Shown in pieces: positions 44,480 to 56,581 of a stretch of DNA of 64,000 nt. Origin of the DNA: Nemophila menziesii (Eukaryota; Streptophyta; Magnoliopsida; Boraginales; Hydrophyllaceae); assembly GCA_029959085.1 (NCBI GenBank), contig JARWIR010000010.1, positions 35,828,731-35,892,730 on the forward strand. Reading direction: 5' to 3'. Made by a program: the position numbers and the translations under genes. Each line of letters begins with the position of its first letter. Positions within the stretch are counted from its first letter, which is position 1. The notes under the pieces were generated by a model. That model had not been told where the DNA came from. It searched no databases and was given only the letters and a program-made list of their open reading frames with translations.

Positions 44480-47345
44480 TTAGCCTACTCCTATAGCATC
44501 AAAGTCATTTCTAATCAAGTTGGCTAATTGGGGAGGTGGAGATGAACTCCAAAGACTAAACAACTTGCCCCTTAGCATTTGTTTAGCCACCCAATCTGCA
44601 CTTCTATTGTTTTCTCTCCTAGTAAAGGAGATACAAGTATTGCTTCTAAGCGCACAAAAACGAATATTGTTTACTACAAGTTTAAAACAACTAAAATTAT
44701 TACATTTAGTCAAATTAACTTGATTAACAGCTACTAGACAATCACTCTCCACTTGAACAGTCCCTCTAGGTTTCTTGTTAGCCATCTCGCAAGCCTCCAA
44801 TATACCTTGAGCCTCAGCTTCAAGTATTGAATGTGCTCTAATAAACTTAGCTTTTCCTTCCAAAAATGTACCTGTAGAATCACGTAAAATACACGCAATA
44901 GCAGCCTTGTTAGTCTTACAATCAAACGAGGCATCACAGTTAATTTTTAATTTGCCTAAGGGGGGTGGTTTCCATTTATTGTAATTAACAGAGCATCTAC
45001 CCTTATCTAATCTGCCTTCTCTATTATTCATATTGGTATTACTACCATGAATATTAATATCATCATTATTTCCTTCCATTTCATTCTCAAGCGAGTTTGA
45101 ATCATTTAGAGCCTCAGAAGATTTCTCAGTTGCTGAGTTGTATTCATCATAGGCATTTAAAGCATTATAAGCCGTATTCATAGGGTCAAGGGGTTTTCCT
45201 TTAAATATATAGTCATTTCTAGCTTTCCAAATGTACCAAGCTATGAAAAAAGCTAAATCTCCCATTGTTTTTCCTTCATTCTTTTCTTCTTTACTTAGCC
45301 TCACAAATTGTATCCATTTTCTCACATTAGCAGTAGGCTCAGAGAGAGAATTAAAGCTCAAAGGGCTAGCAATCCACACAGCTCTAGCCCATGAGCAGTG
45401 AAAAAGTAAATGCTCAATATTTTCATTTGCCTCTCCACAAATATTGCATAAGGGGCTTTTGATAGATTTTCTCAGATATCTATTTTCATTAGTAGCAAGC
45501 CCCTTGTTACAACATTTCCATATGAAGTTTTTGATTTTAGGATAAGATTTCACCTGCCAAAGAAATTTCCAATCCTTTTCATCCATCAATAAAGAGGTCT
45601 CACCCTCTTTTTTATTCTTTTTCTTTTCCAGTTCTATTTGAGCCTTCCATAGTGAAGTATACATCTCCCTTACTGTGACTTCACCATTAATGGACTCAGT
45701 CCAATATGGTGTATCTATACAGTAATAAAGGGGTATGTTAATTTCACTAATGGTTGCTGCAATTTCTTCTGGAAATAGAGATTTTATAAGGGACATATTC
45801 CACTCCTTTTTATTAGGTGAAAAAAGTTCATTCACCTTTTCAAACTTACACTGATCAGGTTTGGTAAGTTTGTTAATCTTTGGTATCCAAGAATCCTTCC
45901 AGATATTGATGGAATTCCCATCTCCCACTGTCCATTTTAACTTATTTTTGAAGCACTCTCGACCTGAAACAATACTTCTCCATGCCCATGAACAATTATT
46001 GTTATCTGAAGCATCTAAAAAATTTGATTTAGGGAAATATTTGCCCTTTAATATTTTAAACAGAAGTGAATCCTGATTACTAAAAATTCTCCACGCATTA
46101 GAAGCTAATAAAGCTTCATTTTGTGTATGAAATTCTTTAAATCCCATTCCTCCATCTGTCTTATTTTTCATAAGTGTTTGCCACTTTATCCAGTGGCATC
46201 TAGACTCCCCTTGGTTATTCCAATAGAAGTTTGAAATGAGTGAAGTAAGATGACTTGTAACCTTTTTAGGAATCAAGAACACTGTCATGATATAGTTTGG
46301 TATAGCCCCAATGATAGACTTAATTAGAATTTCCTTCCCACTTTTTGAGAGCATTTTAATCTCCCAACTATCCATCTTTTTTATAACCATTTCCACAAGC
46401 CATTCTAGTGCTTTAACTTTAGATTTTCCCCAATTAGAGGGAATTCGAAGATATTTTCCTAAATCCTCAAGTTTATTCATCCTGAGAAGAGATGAGTATT
46501 TATTTCTATCTTCAAGAGGTGTATTTTTGCTAAAAAGAATACCACTCTTGTTAAGGTTTATACATTGCCCTGATCCAAAGGAGTACCAGTTCAATATATT
46601 AATGAAAATATCAATGTTATTTTCTTCAGCTTCCATAAAAAAGAGGCTGTCATCTGCAAAGAGAATATGAGTAAGCATAGGAGCCCCTCTCGCAATTCTG
46701 ATCCCTTTTAATAAATTCTTTTGAACATAATGATCAATAATTGAAGTAAGAGCTTGTGTTACCAAACAAAAAAGATAAGGTGATAATGGATCACCTTGTC
46801 TAATCCCTTTCATAGGATTATTAATACCATAAAGCTTACCATTCAATTGTATTTTGTAAGTAACAGTAGTAATACAATTCTGTATCCACTTGATCCATCT
46901 ATTGTGAAATCCCATTTTAGTTAGTAGATCTAATAAAAAATCCCATTCAATATTCTCATATGACTTGCTCATATCAGCTTTGATTGCAAGACTATATTTT
47001 TTTGATGTTCTCTTGTTTTTGAGATAATGTGTAACCTCTTGGGCTATTATAATATTTTCAAATATTGACCTGCCTGGAATAAAGGCAGTTTGAGTATTTG
47101 AAATTAATTTAGTCAACCATGGTTGTAGCCTATTAGCAAGGATCTTAGAAATAACTTTATATATAAAGTTTGCGCAGCTGATAGGCCTGAAAGATGTAAT
47201 GAATTCAGGATTAGTACATTTAGGAATTAAAGCAACAATAGTACCATTAATCTCTTCAAGAGATGAATTATTCATTATAAAATCTGAAACCAATCTTAAA
47301 AGATCAATTTTAATTTCCTTCCAAAATTTCTTGAAAAAGAATCCA
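44480..47345 (-). pseudogene. LINE-B ORF2, downstream part: reverse transcriptase and RNase H
   Basis: Open from about 47345 through the listed Met at 47293 to 44480. RT motifs: IVALIPKCTNPEFITSFRPI, IKADMSKSYENIEWDFLLDL, GIRQGDPLSPYLF and ILFADDSLFF (FADD). zf-RVT: SPLCNICGEANENIEHLLFHC. The RNase H C-terminus has INCDASFD, EAEAQGILEA, VESDCLVAV and NRSADWVAK with the acidic residues present. It is in a different frame from the endonuclease part, so the full polyprotein is not made. Confidence 0.85.
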
Positions 47346-48698
47346 CTGAACCCCTAAGGACCAAACAGCTTCTTTGAGTTCTTTCTCATTAACAGGTTTT
47401 ATCAAATCCACATTCATTTCAGTTGTTACTACCTTTTTGACACAATGTATAATTGGGTCATAATTTCTAGGCCCCACTGAAGTAAAAATATTGTTATAAT
47501 AAGAAGTTACCTCCTCAACAATTTCAGGTTCACTTTCAGTCCAATCACCATTCAATTTCTTAAGTCTCAAGATTTTATTTCTAACTCTTTTGACTTTAGT
47601 TATTGCATGGTAATATTTTGTATTCTTATCACCGAGTTTGAGCCATGTTTTTTTTGATCTAATAGCCCAATAAAGTTCCTCCTTTTTCCAATGTAACTCC
47701 AGATCAGAGTTAAGTTTTTCAAAAACCCTCTCATTATCAGTTGAGTAAGGAGCATTAAAAATCTCCTCTAATTTTTCGAGAGTTGTTGAAATTAACTTTC
47801 TATTGTTTAACATTCTTTTTCTAGCCCACAAAGATACACATTTCTGTATACTTTTGATCTTAACATTAAACCTTTGAATTCCTCTCATAAAATCAAGATT
47901 TTTATCCTTCCATTTACTAATGATCAGCTCACAACAAGATTTATCAAAAAGCCAACCTTTTTCGAGAATAAATCTTTTATTATTCTGGTTTGTTGCTTGA
48001 ATTCCAAAATTGAGCAGTAATGGAGTATGATCAGAACCAGTTGGTGGCAATAAAGAGCACCAAGAGTTGGGAAAGGAGTTGAACCAAACATTATTCACTA
48101 ATATCCTGTCTAGAACTTGCTTAATCAAAAGATTGCCATTTCTCTTGTTAGACCAAGAGAAATTACATCCTCTTGATTGCAGTTCTATCAGTTCATTAGA
48201 GTTAATAAAGTTATTAAAAAGTTCCATACTTCTTCTCTTGGTACCATCAATATTGCCTCCTAACTTTTCTGAAGGATATCTAATGAGGTTGAAATCCCCA
48301 AGTATACACCAACAATTCTGAGAATTGTTTAATAAAGAAATTTCATTAAGAAAATTCATTTTTAATCCATCATCTGTAGGACCATAAACAAAAGAAATAA
48401 AGATTAGTCCAGCAATTGGGTGAGTATAAGAACAATGAACTAAATTCTTGGAAGAATTTATATGTGTATACAGATTCAAATTTCTAACAAGGACAGCTAA
48501 CCCACCAGCAATACCCACAGGATCAATAACAGTAGCTAGAGTCATGTTCAGTTTAGAGCTAATGGTTTCAAGAATATCAGATTTATTCTTAGTCTCAGAA
48601 AGAAAAAGTACCTGAATGTTGTGAGCTTTAACCATGTCAGTTAAGCTCAGCTCTGTCAAGGCAGTGCCAATGCCTTGACAGTTCCAAGCAAGTATCAT
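47310..48698 (-). pseudogene. LINE-B ORF2, upstream part: APE-type endonuclease
   Basis: Starts MILAWNCQG at 48698, where ATGA overlaps the ORF1 stop. Endonuclease motifs are complete: WNCQG, LSETK, VYGP, LGDFN and TGSDHTPL. It continues to the linker EKELKEAVWSLG, then breaks: the expected GPxKAPGPDG segment of RT is missing and the frame runs out at GVQWILFQEILEGN. A small deletion at about 47345-47350 explains both the loss and the frameshift. Confidence 0.85.
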
Positions 48699-50068
48699 TG
48701 AGATTTTTGGGGTTGATTTGGGTCAACCCCGCAAACCACTTCAATATTGTCTAGACAAATAGCTTCTTCCCATTTTTCTTCTCCCTCTTCCTCCTCATTT
48801 AATTTATCCAGCTCCATATCCTCTGCCATCTCATTATCTTCAGTTTCAGCTCTTGTAAAATCATCCTCATCTTCAGTAAGAGTTGCAGGGGCTAGAGAAG
48901 CTAGTTCATCCTCAGAGGGTAACCCTAAGTCCTTCCTGACTTGTTTAGTTTTTTCCAAAGAACCAAATAAAATATTTTTACCCGAGTTGTTAGTGATTGA
49001 TGGATCAAATTTCACATTTGGGCTGACAATAGATAATGGGCCTTTCTCAGTTAATGGGCTTAAATTGTTCTGGCCACAAAGTTTGTTGTACTCTTCTTCA
49101 GATAAAGGCCTCACCTCAGTAGATGTTTTAATTCCTTTTAAAATTTTGTTCCCCAAATTGACAGTTGGAAGGGCCAACATGTTTTGAACAATATTACCCA
49201 CTTCCTCAGTTTTAACCATAGCACTGTTCTTATCAGTCTTATTTTTGCTTTTCAAAGGGCGCTTAGTGCGCTTTTTCTGAACATTCTTAGTTTGATTATC
49301 TTGTTTAGTAGCAGAGAAAACAAAAGCTTGGTTCCCTCTATCACTATCAATATATCTAACCCAGTTTCCAAGCTTAGTAGTAAGTTTATCTGAATTATCA
49401 CAATACCTTTCTTCATGAGATACAATACCACAGATGAAACAGAAGTCAAATAATTTTTCAAACTTGAAAGCAACCCAAACAGAGTGACTATCCCTCAGTT
49501 TATACATACAACCAGCTTTCAATGGTTTGTTAATGTTCCAAGTAATTCTAGCTTTAACAGTAGGATTAGCTTTATACTTCTCAGGATCTGGTAGAACCAA
49601 ATCAATCACATTACCCAACAATGATGCTATTTTCCTAATATTCCTTTCCTTAATAAACAATGGGGGTATTCCTTCAAATCTTACCCAAAAAGCCGTTTCC
49701 TCAAGGAGATTAGGGTTAGCAGTACATTCATCAAACTTCTGAACAAGAATATGAAACCCAAAAACATGATATGGTCGATTTTTCCAAACAATTTCAAGAT
49801 CTTCAGCTTTTTCAAACTGAATAACACAAAGATTTTTACCTCTTTTATCAATAGTAATCCTACCTTTAATACCCCAGTGTTGTATAATTATACGTTTAAG
49901 ATAGTTGAGATTAATATTGCCAGTAGCAATAATGCGTAAAAATAACTTAGGCTCTTCAAACTGAGCATAGACAGCGTCCTTGTCTGGTGAAAGTGATAAA
50001 GAGTCATCAAAGTCTTCCATCTCTTCACCCTTAAATGCTGCCATAAATGCTTGAAAGGTTAGACCCAC
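48695..50068 (-). CDS. LINE-B ORF1: RNA-binding DUF4283/CCHC protein
   Basis: 457 aa. A DUF4283-type domain spans about residues 35-200 (LFLRIIATGNINLNYLKRII, GKNLCVIQFEKAEDLEIVWK, FGFHILVQKFDE), followed by one zinc knuckle, C210-x2-C213-x4-H218-x4-C223. A lysine-rich stretch (KKRTKRPLKSKNK, about 264-276) and an acidic C-terminus (EEEEGEEKWEE) follow. This is the ordinary ORF1 of plant L1 elements, which coats the element RNA. The stop overlaps the ORF2 ATG (ATGA). Confidence 0.88.
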   Translation of the reverse strand: MGLTFQAFMAAFKGEEMEDFDDSLSLSPDKDAVYAQFEEPKLFLRIIATGNINLNYLKRIIIQHWGIKGRITIDKRGKNLCVIQFEKAEDLEIVWKNRPYHVFGFHILVQKFDECTANPNLLEETAFWVRFEGIPPLFIKERNIRKIASLLGNVIDLVLPDPEKYKANPTVKARITWNINKPLKAGCMYKLRDSHSVWVAFKFEKLFDFCFICGIVSHEERYCDNSDKLTTKLGNWVRYIDSDRGNQAFVFSATKQDNQTKNVQKKRTKRPLKSKNKTDKNSAMVKTEEVGNIVQNMLALPTVNLGNKILKGIKTSTEVRPLSEEEYNKLCGQNNLSPLTEKGPLSIVSPNVKFDPSITNNSGKNILFGSLEKTKQVRKDLGLPSEDELASLAPATLTEDEDDFTRAETEDNEMAEDMELDKLNEEEEGEEKWEEAICLDNIEVVCGVDPNQPQKSQ

Positions 50069-50633
50069 TAGCTAGAAGACAAAGGTGAAGGAGAAGTTAA
50101 TGAAGCACGAGATAGAGATTCGTAAAAATCTGATTCGAGCGATAGTAATAAAAAGAATATCAATCCTCATAAGAACCCTAATAAAATTAGGGTTTGAAGC
50201 GATATTAAGGATCGGGGAGGAGAAAGAGAGAGTAGATCGAGAGTAGATTGGGTTGAGGTAAGATTTAAGAGGCGGTGGGGGTTGGGATTTTGTGGTGGTT
50301 GACGGTGTTTCTCGATCTAGATCGGGTTTCGGTGGTCATCTCGGGAAGCGTGTCTGAGAGAGATTTTCATTTCTAATGGGAATATCATATCTTCAGTTTT
50401 TGTTAAATAGAATTAGAAGTTGACTGAACCGTTTTTAGGCCTCCAAAAACTTCTCAATTTTGAAAATTATAATTATCACATGGTTAGATATGAGTATATG
50501 ACTAACTTATTTAATACCCAATTTATTTTACCTTTTCATTTTAAAAAATTAATTGGAAGTATTGGTGGTATATTTAATGATATGATTTTTAATGATATAG
50601 TCATTACTCATTTTTATTTTATGACATGATAAT

Positions 50634-50901
50634 TAAGGTCCTGTTTGATTTGCAAAAATATTTTATGTTTTCATTTTTAAAATATATTTTTTGAAAATGA
50701 TTTTCGTTTTCTTTTTAAAATTTTGCAGAAAATATGGAAAACGTCGATTTCACGTTCTCCAATATAGCAGTGTTTTTATTTAATTTTTCAGAAAACTGTT
50801 TTTCTTTTCTCTAGCCAAATACGTTCTTATCAGTATTTTGGAAAATATAGAAAATGAAAACAGAAAATACCCATTATTTTTACGAACCAAACGGGGCCTA
50901 A
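50634..50901. mobile_element. Tourist-like (PIF/Harbinger) MITE
   Basis: Element 50637-50898 (262 bp) has termini GGTCCTGTTTGATTTG and GAACCAAACGGGGCC, TSD TAA on both sides, and a partly palindromic TTTTGAAAATG/CATTTTC-rich interior. Confidence 0.72.
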
Positions 50902-52124
50902 GTTTCACCAACTAAATTTTTAAACAAGCAAGATATTTTTTTTAACTGATATGTTGTGTCATCAACTGAAACTTTCGGAGATTGCTACTAAAATTTTTAA
51001 TGATTTATAGTGCATATACAAAAAATTCTTCTTGTTAGTTACACATAATTTTCTTATACGGTGGAATGACAATTGGTGTCCTCCGAGGCGTGACGTAAAA
51101 ATCACACACGGGGAATATTTCTCGCAAGTGTATAAGTCGTCTCAGGTAATAAAGTGGTATGATTTTTATCATTCTCCACATAAATTATGGAGTTGATTTT
51201 CATGTTTTAGAAATGTACTTAGAGTGTTAGTTGGGGAAAAACACAATTATATAGATGGTTTTGGATTTTGAATTTTTATAATATGAATATTACTAAAAGG
51301 CTTTATCTAAAATATTAGAGTTTTAAGGATTAATTATACTAAATGATAAGGACTATAATGAAGATAAATTAATATATGACGAAAGTATATACCTCGAGAA
51401 TCGCTAGCAATCTCACTATTCACGACTTATAATTTTCCTTACCTTATAGGCAAAGTGGTAAATTACCATGAATCAGGATTTTGTTATCCACCTAAATTCC
51501 TCCCAGGGAGATAAGGTTAATTTTTTACTCTAGGGACCTCTTTCGAGTGATCTTAAGCCTTCAAATGGTTGAGAATCTACCCTATGTGACTATCCTAGTA
51601 GTCTAAACCTCTCGATTCTTAGACAAACATCAAAAGTTTATATATTAATTCCACATTACGACCCCATCCTGGGTGTAGTCCAAATTTTATACCAACCTAC
51701 TACATTATCAAGGTAAAGGGCTTGCAAATTCAAAGAAATAAGTAGTACTCTGAGATTACGAGTTATGCTTTCTACGACCTTAAATTTTGTAATTCATGTC
51801 ACCAAAATTTCAATTCTAGGCATATTAAAAGAGATTACATTTTCTCCTAGATATACAATTTCATTCACTTTGAAAATGTTGTTGTTTTTAATAGATAGTT
51901 AAAATATTTTCATTCATTTTAGAGAATGCAATTCCATTCACTTCAGATAATGATATTCAACTAATGGAATGTCAATTATTTCAATTTTTTTTATCATAGG
52001 GACGTATTATTTCATAAAACATTTGTTCACAATATTGTTACTTCAGGAACGTATTGTGCAAGGGCGTAACTACCTTAGGTTGAGAGGGGGGGCATTGCCT
52101 TTTGATTGAGTGGAAAAAAGCTTA
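50902..52124. repeat. Probable decayed LTR-like DNA
   Basis: 51083-51170 (CGCAAGTGTATAAGTCGTCT CAGG) and 51390-51720 (TCGAGTGATCTTAAGCC, CTACCCTATGTGACTATCC, CCACATTACGACCCC) resemble in layout the distal part of the long LTR at 57232-58766. No ends or genes. 51840-52080 holds scattered TTCATTCACTTT short repeats. Confidence 0.3.
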
Positions 52125-52232
52125 TAGTGTAAAATAATCTTAGTAGCCTTTAGTAAGAAGAGTAGATTGGGTGGAGATGCTTGGGTCTTAAAGAGGGGTC
52201 TTTAAGACCCCCGTGGACAAATATTTCTTTTA
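52125..52232 (-). repeat. Dispersed repeat, partner of 31993-32105
   Basis: See 31993-32105. The GGGTCTTAAAGAGGGGTCTT TAAGACCCCC core can fold on itself. Confidence 0.6.
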
Positions 52233-52264
52233 TAAATTTTAAAAAATTAATATTGAGACTTAAG

Positions 52265-52386
52265 TTTAATATTTACATAATATAGGGACCTATAGTGCAA
52301 TTTTGAAAGATATAAAGAGCTATTTTGCAGTTTTGCAAGATATAAAGACCTATTTTACAATCTTTTTATAATATATAGACATATGA
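52265..52386 (-). repeat. Inverted-orientation copies of the short palindromic repeat
   Basis: ACATAATATAGGGACCTATA GTGCAATTTT is a clear complement of the DUF707-intron core, followed by two decayed units (GATATAAAGAGCTATTTTGCAG). Confidence 0.65.
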
Positions 52387-53371
52387 TGTCTCCCTATTTG
52401 TGATGATTTAATCTATATTAGAGACATAATTTTAGGTGTATTAGGATAGTTAATACTCGATTTTTGCTTATATTTTGATATTTTCCTATTTCTTGTCTTG
52501 ATTTGATGAATTATTATTTTTAGAGCATATTTGGTTTAATAGTTTTTTAATTATGAAGCTTTAAAGATATATGGTAATTAATTAGATGTCAAATCAATTC
52601 CAAGAGATAAAGGAAAGAAGATTAGGATGTAAATTGGAGATAAAGAAAGGAAAATATAGAATTTGAAAAGAAAAGTTGTCAAGTAAATCTGAATTTCAGC
52701 AGCCACGTCCACTAAAAGGATCAAAACTCAAAATAGGAAAAGAATTTGAAAGTATGGTCTGAAGAAAAAGTGTAGATATTTTCGATATGTTCATTTTGAT
52801 AAAAAGTAGGCGAAAATTGGAGCAATATTGAAGAAGTTACGGTCCAAAACAAGACAACATCAGTTTTTCCATTTTTTTTGGGAAACGAATATGATTTGGG
52901 AAAGAAGTCCAATTGTTTTCCTCCTACTCATAGAAATTCGAATCAGGGTTTCCTATACTCCTATAAATACACCCTTTAACTATTGTAAACATGTCCTTGC
53001 CTCCCACAATCAGTCCTTAAGTTTTATTCATCATTAGAAGTCATTCAAGAGAGAAAGTTGACAGTATGTATCTTTATTTTAGTTTATTTCTTTATAGCAT
53101 GCACTACTATTCCCTTAGCATGGGTTTTGCATTTGTATAATCTATGAATTCTGTTTTCCTTATCAATGTTTATTTAGGAGAACTATATTCTAGTTGTTTA
53201 ACCATATATTTGTTTTATGTGCTTTGATTTATTGTTTGTCTTAAACCTGATCAATTTAGGTTGTGCTAATAGTAGTTAGATGGTCACCCGGAAGGGGTGT
53301 CTAATAACACCTAAAATGATGTCTCCGACTAAGCTTAAATCATCACAAATAGGGAGACATCAACAGTATCA
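52387..53371 (+). mobile_element. LTR derivative with inverted ends (TGATGTCTCC family)
   Basis: Starts TGATGTCTCCCTATTTGTG and ends with the complement of that sequence. The two ends match for about 60 bp as inverted repeats, and each end can also fold (GATGTCTC...GAGACATC). Internally it aligns in order with the solo LTR at 57232-58766: TTGTCTTGATTTG, TTTTTAGAGCATATTTGG, the promoter-like CTATAAATACACC (52961), CTATGAATTCTG, ATAGTAGTTAGATGGTC. It stops where that LTR continues for another ~600 bp. Candidate flanks ACATA/ACAGT do not match, so no TSD. Confidence 0.6.
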
Positions 53372-54478
53372 ATAATTTCCCTGTTCCATTGATTAGTACC
53401 ACTTTGCATGAGCTGGTCCACTATTTCAAGCGTTGTGTCTACAGGTTTATCTTCGATGAACCCTGAGGGCAACCATCCGTGTTCCCATATTTTCGTTGTT
53501 TCCCCGTTTCAGATCTGTATGATTCCGTATTGTACCAAAATATCCCTACCTTCCATTATACTTGCCCATGACCATGATTTGCTCTGTCTGAGCTTAACGT
53601 CAAGGAATTCCTTGTTCGGAAAGTAAATTCCTTTAAGGATTCTTGTTGCAGAGATTCCGGGTGTTGAATTATGCACCAAGCTTGGGTAGCCAGAAGAGCC
53701 ATATTGGCGAGCTTCAAATCTCTGAATCCCATTACCCAAATGACTTTGGCCGATGTCATCTTTTCCCATTCCATCCAGTGAATCTTCCTCTTTTCCAACA
53801 AGTTCCACCAAAATCTAGCAATCGTAGTCGCAGGTTTCTTGCAAAACGAGATTGGAAAAGAAAAATAGTCACGACGTAAACGTATCGCCTGTAGAATTGC
53901 CTTAATAAGAATTTCCGATCCGCCTTCAGAAAACATTTTCGCTATATATCCTTGTGCATTGGTAAAGACTTTGTCCGCTATCCACTAGAGCGTTTCAACT
54001 TTAGACCTTTTGTGACACAGTGGTATTCCCAGGTATTTGCCGAAATCCTGAGTCTCTTTGATATGAAGTGTAGCTGCCACCTGTCGTCTGACATGGTCGG
54101 GGGTTTATTTGCTGAAACAGACAGCTGACTTATTAAAATTAACTTTTTGCCCTGAGCATTCACAGTATGTTGTGTCAATATATTTTTGGAATTCCTTAAT
54201 GTCTTGTCCTTCTAGTGCTAGGAAGAAAAGTGAGTCATCTGCAAAAAGAAGGTGAGAGATAATCTGACAATTTCTAGTAATACGAATACCTTTAATCATA
54301 TGCCGTCCTTAACCTTTGGTTCAATAAAGGTAATCAGTGATTCTATAAGTAATGAGAAAAGAAGTGAAGAAAGTGGGTCTCATTGTCGTAACGCTTGATC
54401 TGGTTTAAAAGATGGTTGTCTTTCACCATTAATGTTAATCTAAAATATCGTAATGCAATTCCAAATCCAATCTATTTA
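53372..54478 (-). pseudogene. Truncated LINE (LINE-C), reverse transcriptase and linker region
   Basis: Read from 54478 down: WIWNCITIF, PSFKPDQALRQ*DPLSSLLF (RQGDPLSP motif with a stop), IKGIRITRNCQIISHLLFAD DSLFF (FADD box), SGQKVNFNKSAVCFS, EGGSEILIKAILQAI, FWWNLLEKRKIHWMEWEKM, ILKGIYFPNKEFLD, SKSWSWASI and finally GWLPSGFIEDKP. It is closest to LINE-A in wording. It has stops and frameshifts, lacks the endonuclease and RNase H ends, and its left border is the LTR derivative at 53371. Confidence 0.85.
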
Positions 54479-55247
54479 AATCTGTGCAAAACTTAATCTG
54501 ATCTTTGATTCAAAAGTTCAAAAAAATGTGATGACAAATAATGTTAATTAATAATAGGTAAATACTCGATAATTTATTAGTAAAATTAAAGATAAAAGAT
54601 ATAAATATAAACTTGTCTAAAGATTATGAAATTCTCATTAGTTACAAAATGGTATAAATCATACTATATAGAAAAAACAGTACTACATTGATTGTCTGAT
54701 TTATCATAAATTATTGTAAATTGTTTATACACCACCCTGCTATTTTGCTACTTTATGTTATAACATAAATCTTTATCTCTTAACTTTTTTAATCCCAATA
54801 AAAATCTTTAACCCGTCATTCACACGTACATGATGGAATCAAACTTCATCTAATCTATGTTTACAAGTGCAACTATATTTTGGTATGGTCCAAAATTTAT
54901 CACGTTGGTCACCAATTTACACACAATGGACCAATTTTTATAAAGTTATCTTATGTCTTCAAAATATTAGCTAAGATGTCCTTTTTATCGGGTGAGAGGT
55001 AAGTGGTAACAATTAAAGACACTAACTACTAAATTTATCATTTATACCCAAATTTAAGCTAAATAATTTGATCTTTATTACATTTATTGGTTGTTACATT
55101 ACTCAATTAATCATGTTGCCTTTTTATTAAAAAATAAATAAACGTGTTACTAATTATTTATATTAATAACTATATAATATATACATTTAATATTGTTTCT
55201 TTTTTTTTTCTGGTTAGGACCAATACCCTACTAATTTCACATATAGT
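54479..55247. other. Intergenic DNA, nothing identified
   Basis: AT-rich without ORFs or repeat ends that I recognise. Confidence 0.4.
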
Positions 55248-55252
55248 AGATA

Positions 55253-55467
55253 TGATAAGGAGAAGACTAGAGATGAGTTAAGTAACTCATCACTTGAGTT
55301 AAATAAACAAATTCCTGTTACACAAAATGACAAAAGTAGTTAGAGATAAGGGCAACAATAGTGTGATAGAAATGTAGTGTATTGTTACTATATATAAAGA
55401 CACATTGTAAATGAACAATACACAATAATCAATATACAATTTATATTTCTATTTTCATTTCTTAATA
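55253..55467 (+). repeat. 5' LTR of the copia element
   Basis: Starts TGATAAGGAGAAGACTAGAG and ends CTTAATA at the primer-binding site. Contains CTATATATAAAG (TATA-like, about 55389) about 75 bp before its end. Confidence 0.9.
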
Positions 55468-55590
55468 TGGTATCAGAGCTTTTAAGGGTTTATTAATTTT
55501 TTTTCAAAGCTTTCTTCACCGTTAATGGTGTGTTTTGAATAAAACCAAAATTATTTTCGATCCTTGTTTACTCTGTCTCGACGTCTATTC

Positions 55591-56551
55591 ATGGCGTCTT
55601 CGTCTTCCTCATCACACTCTACACCACTCATCTCGTCGAGCTCTTCCATTCCGGCTGGCCTTCTTCTTCTCCGTCAAAACTGGGCCTCACTTGTCCAGGC
55701 GAAGCTCGATTCTACTAATTACGTGTTGTGGCGTGCTCAATTGGAGGCGATTCTCGAAGCTCATGGCTATCTTCGCCATGTTAATGGTTCGCTTACCTCT
55801 CCATCTATGTCGGATTCATCTTTTCCGACGTGGATTATTGAAGACCAACAGCTCAAAGTCTCTCTGCTCTCTGCAATGGTTCCGTCTATTTTATCCCAAG
55901 TTGTCAAGTTACCTACTGCGTTTGATGTTTGGAAGAAATTGGAGGAAATCTTTGTTAATCAATGTCGTACTCATGTTCATCAGCTTAAAATGAAGCTTTG
56001 TAACATTCAGAAGGGTGAAAAATCAATGACAGCTTACCTTGCTGAGATTCAAGACTTGTTTGATGGTTTGGAGATGGCGGCCTCAGCGCTTCCATTGGAA
56101 GACATAATCATGTATACCTTGAAGGGATTACCTGTAGATTATAACCAATTTAAGTCGAGTATTCGAATTACGAATGCTCAGACATCAACATTAAGTTTTC
56201 ATTCGTTGGGTAGCTTACTTGTCTCAGAAGAACTACATATGAAGATGAATGAAGTTTCCGATTCTATTTACAACCTACATCGGTGCTCTTTACTCCGACC
56301 TCTGCTCCGACCACCCAGTTCATTCTAACTCAACAAATTCAAATTATTCCTCAAATATGAACTCACGAGGTCGTGGTGGTTACAATTCTCGTGGTGGTAG
56401 AGGTCGTGGTCGTGGTCGATCTAATTTCTATCAATCACCGGTGCCTAATCAATATGTGGGACCTCCGACATGTCAAATTTGTCTCCGATTTGGTCACTCT
56501 GCTATTGACTGCTATTCACGTAGTGATTTTAATGCGTTTCCTTCACCCTAA
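55591..56551 (+). pseudogene. copia gag with frameshift
   Basis: The first frame (Met at 55591) encodes a retrotran_gag/UBN2-type capsid protein: NWASLVQAKLDSTNYVLWRA, AFDVWKKLEEIFVN, MTAYLAEIQDLFDGLE and LKGLPVDYNQFKSSI. Near 56320 the frame shifts, and the next frame carries GRGGYNSRGGRGRGRGR and the zinc knuckle CQICLRFGHSAIDC (C-x2-C-x4-H-x4-C). Another shift and a stop follow before protease (about 56550-56581). Confidence 0.85.
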
Positions 56552-56581
56552 AGCTCAGCAACGCATGGCCTTAGCTGCTTA

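Larger units (their letters stand above)
44406..50419 (-). mobile_element. Near-complete L1-type LINE (LINE-B)
   Basis: The element occupies 44421-50404 with TSD AAATAGAATTAGAAG on both sides (44406-44420, 50405-50419) and an 18-nt poly(A) tail on its strand. The 5' UTR of about 340 nt (50069-50404) is GC-richer than the surroundings. ORF1 is intact. ORF2 is split by one lesion. Confidence 0.92.

Noticed and set aside
48747..49187. 146-aa Ser-rich plus frame
   Set aside because: Antisense shadow of the acidic C-terminus of LINE-B ORF1.
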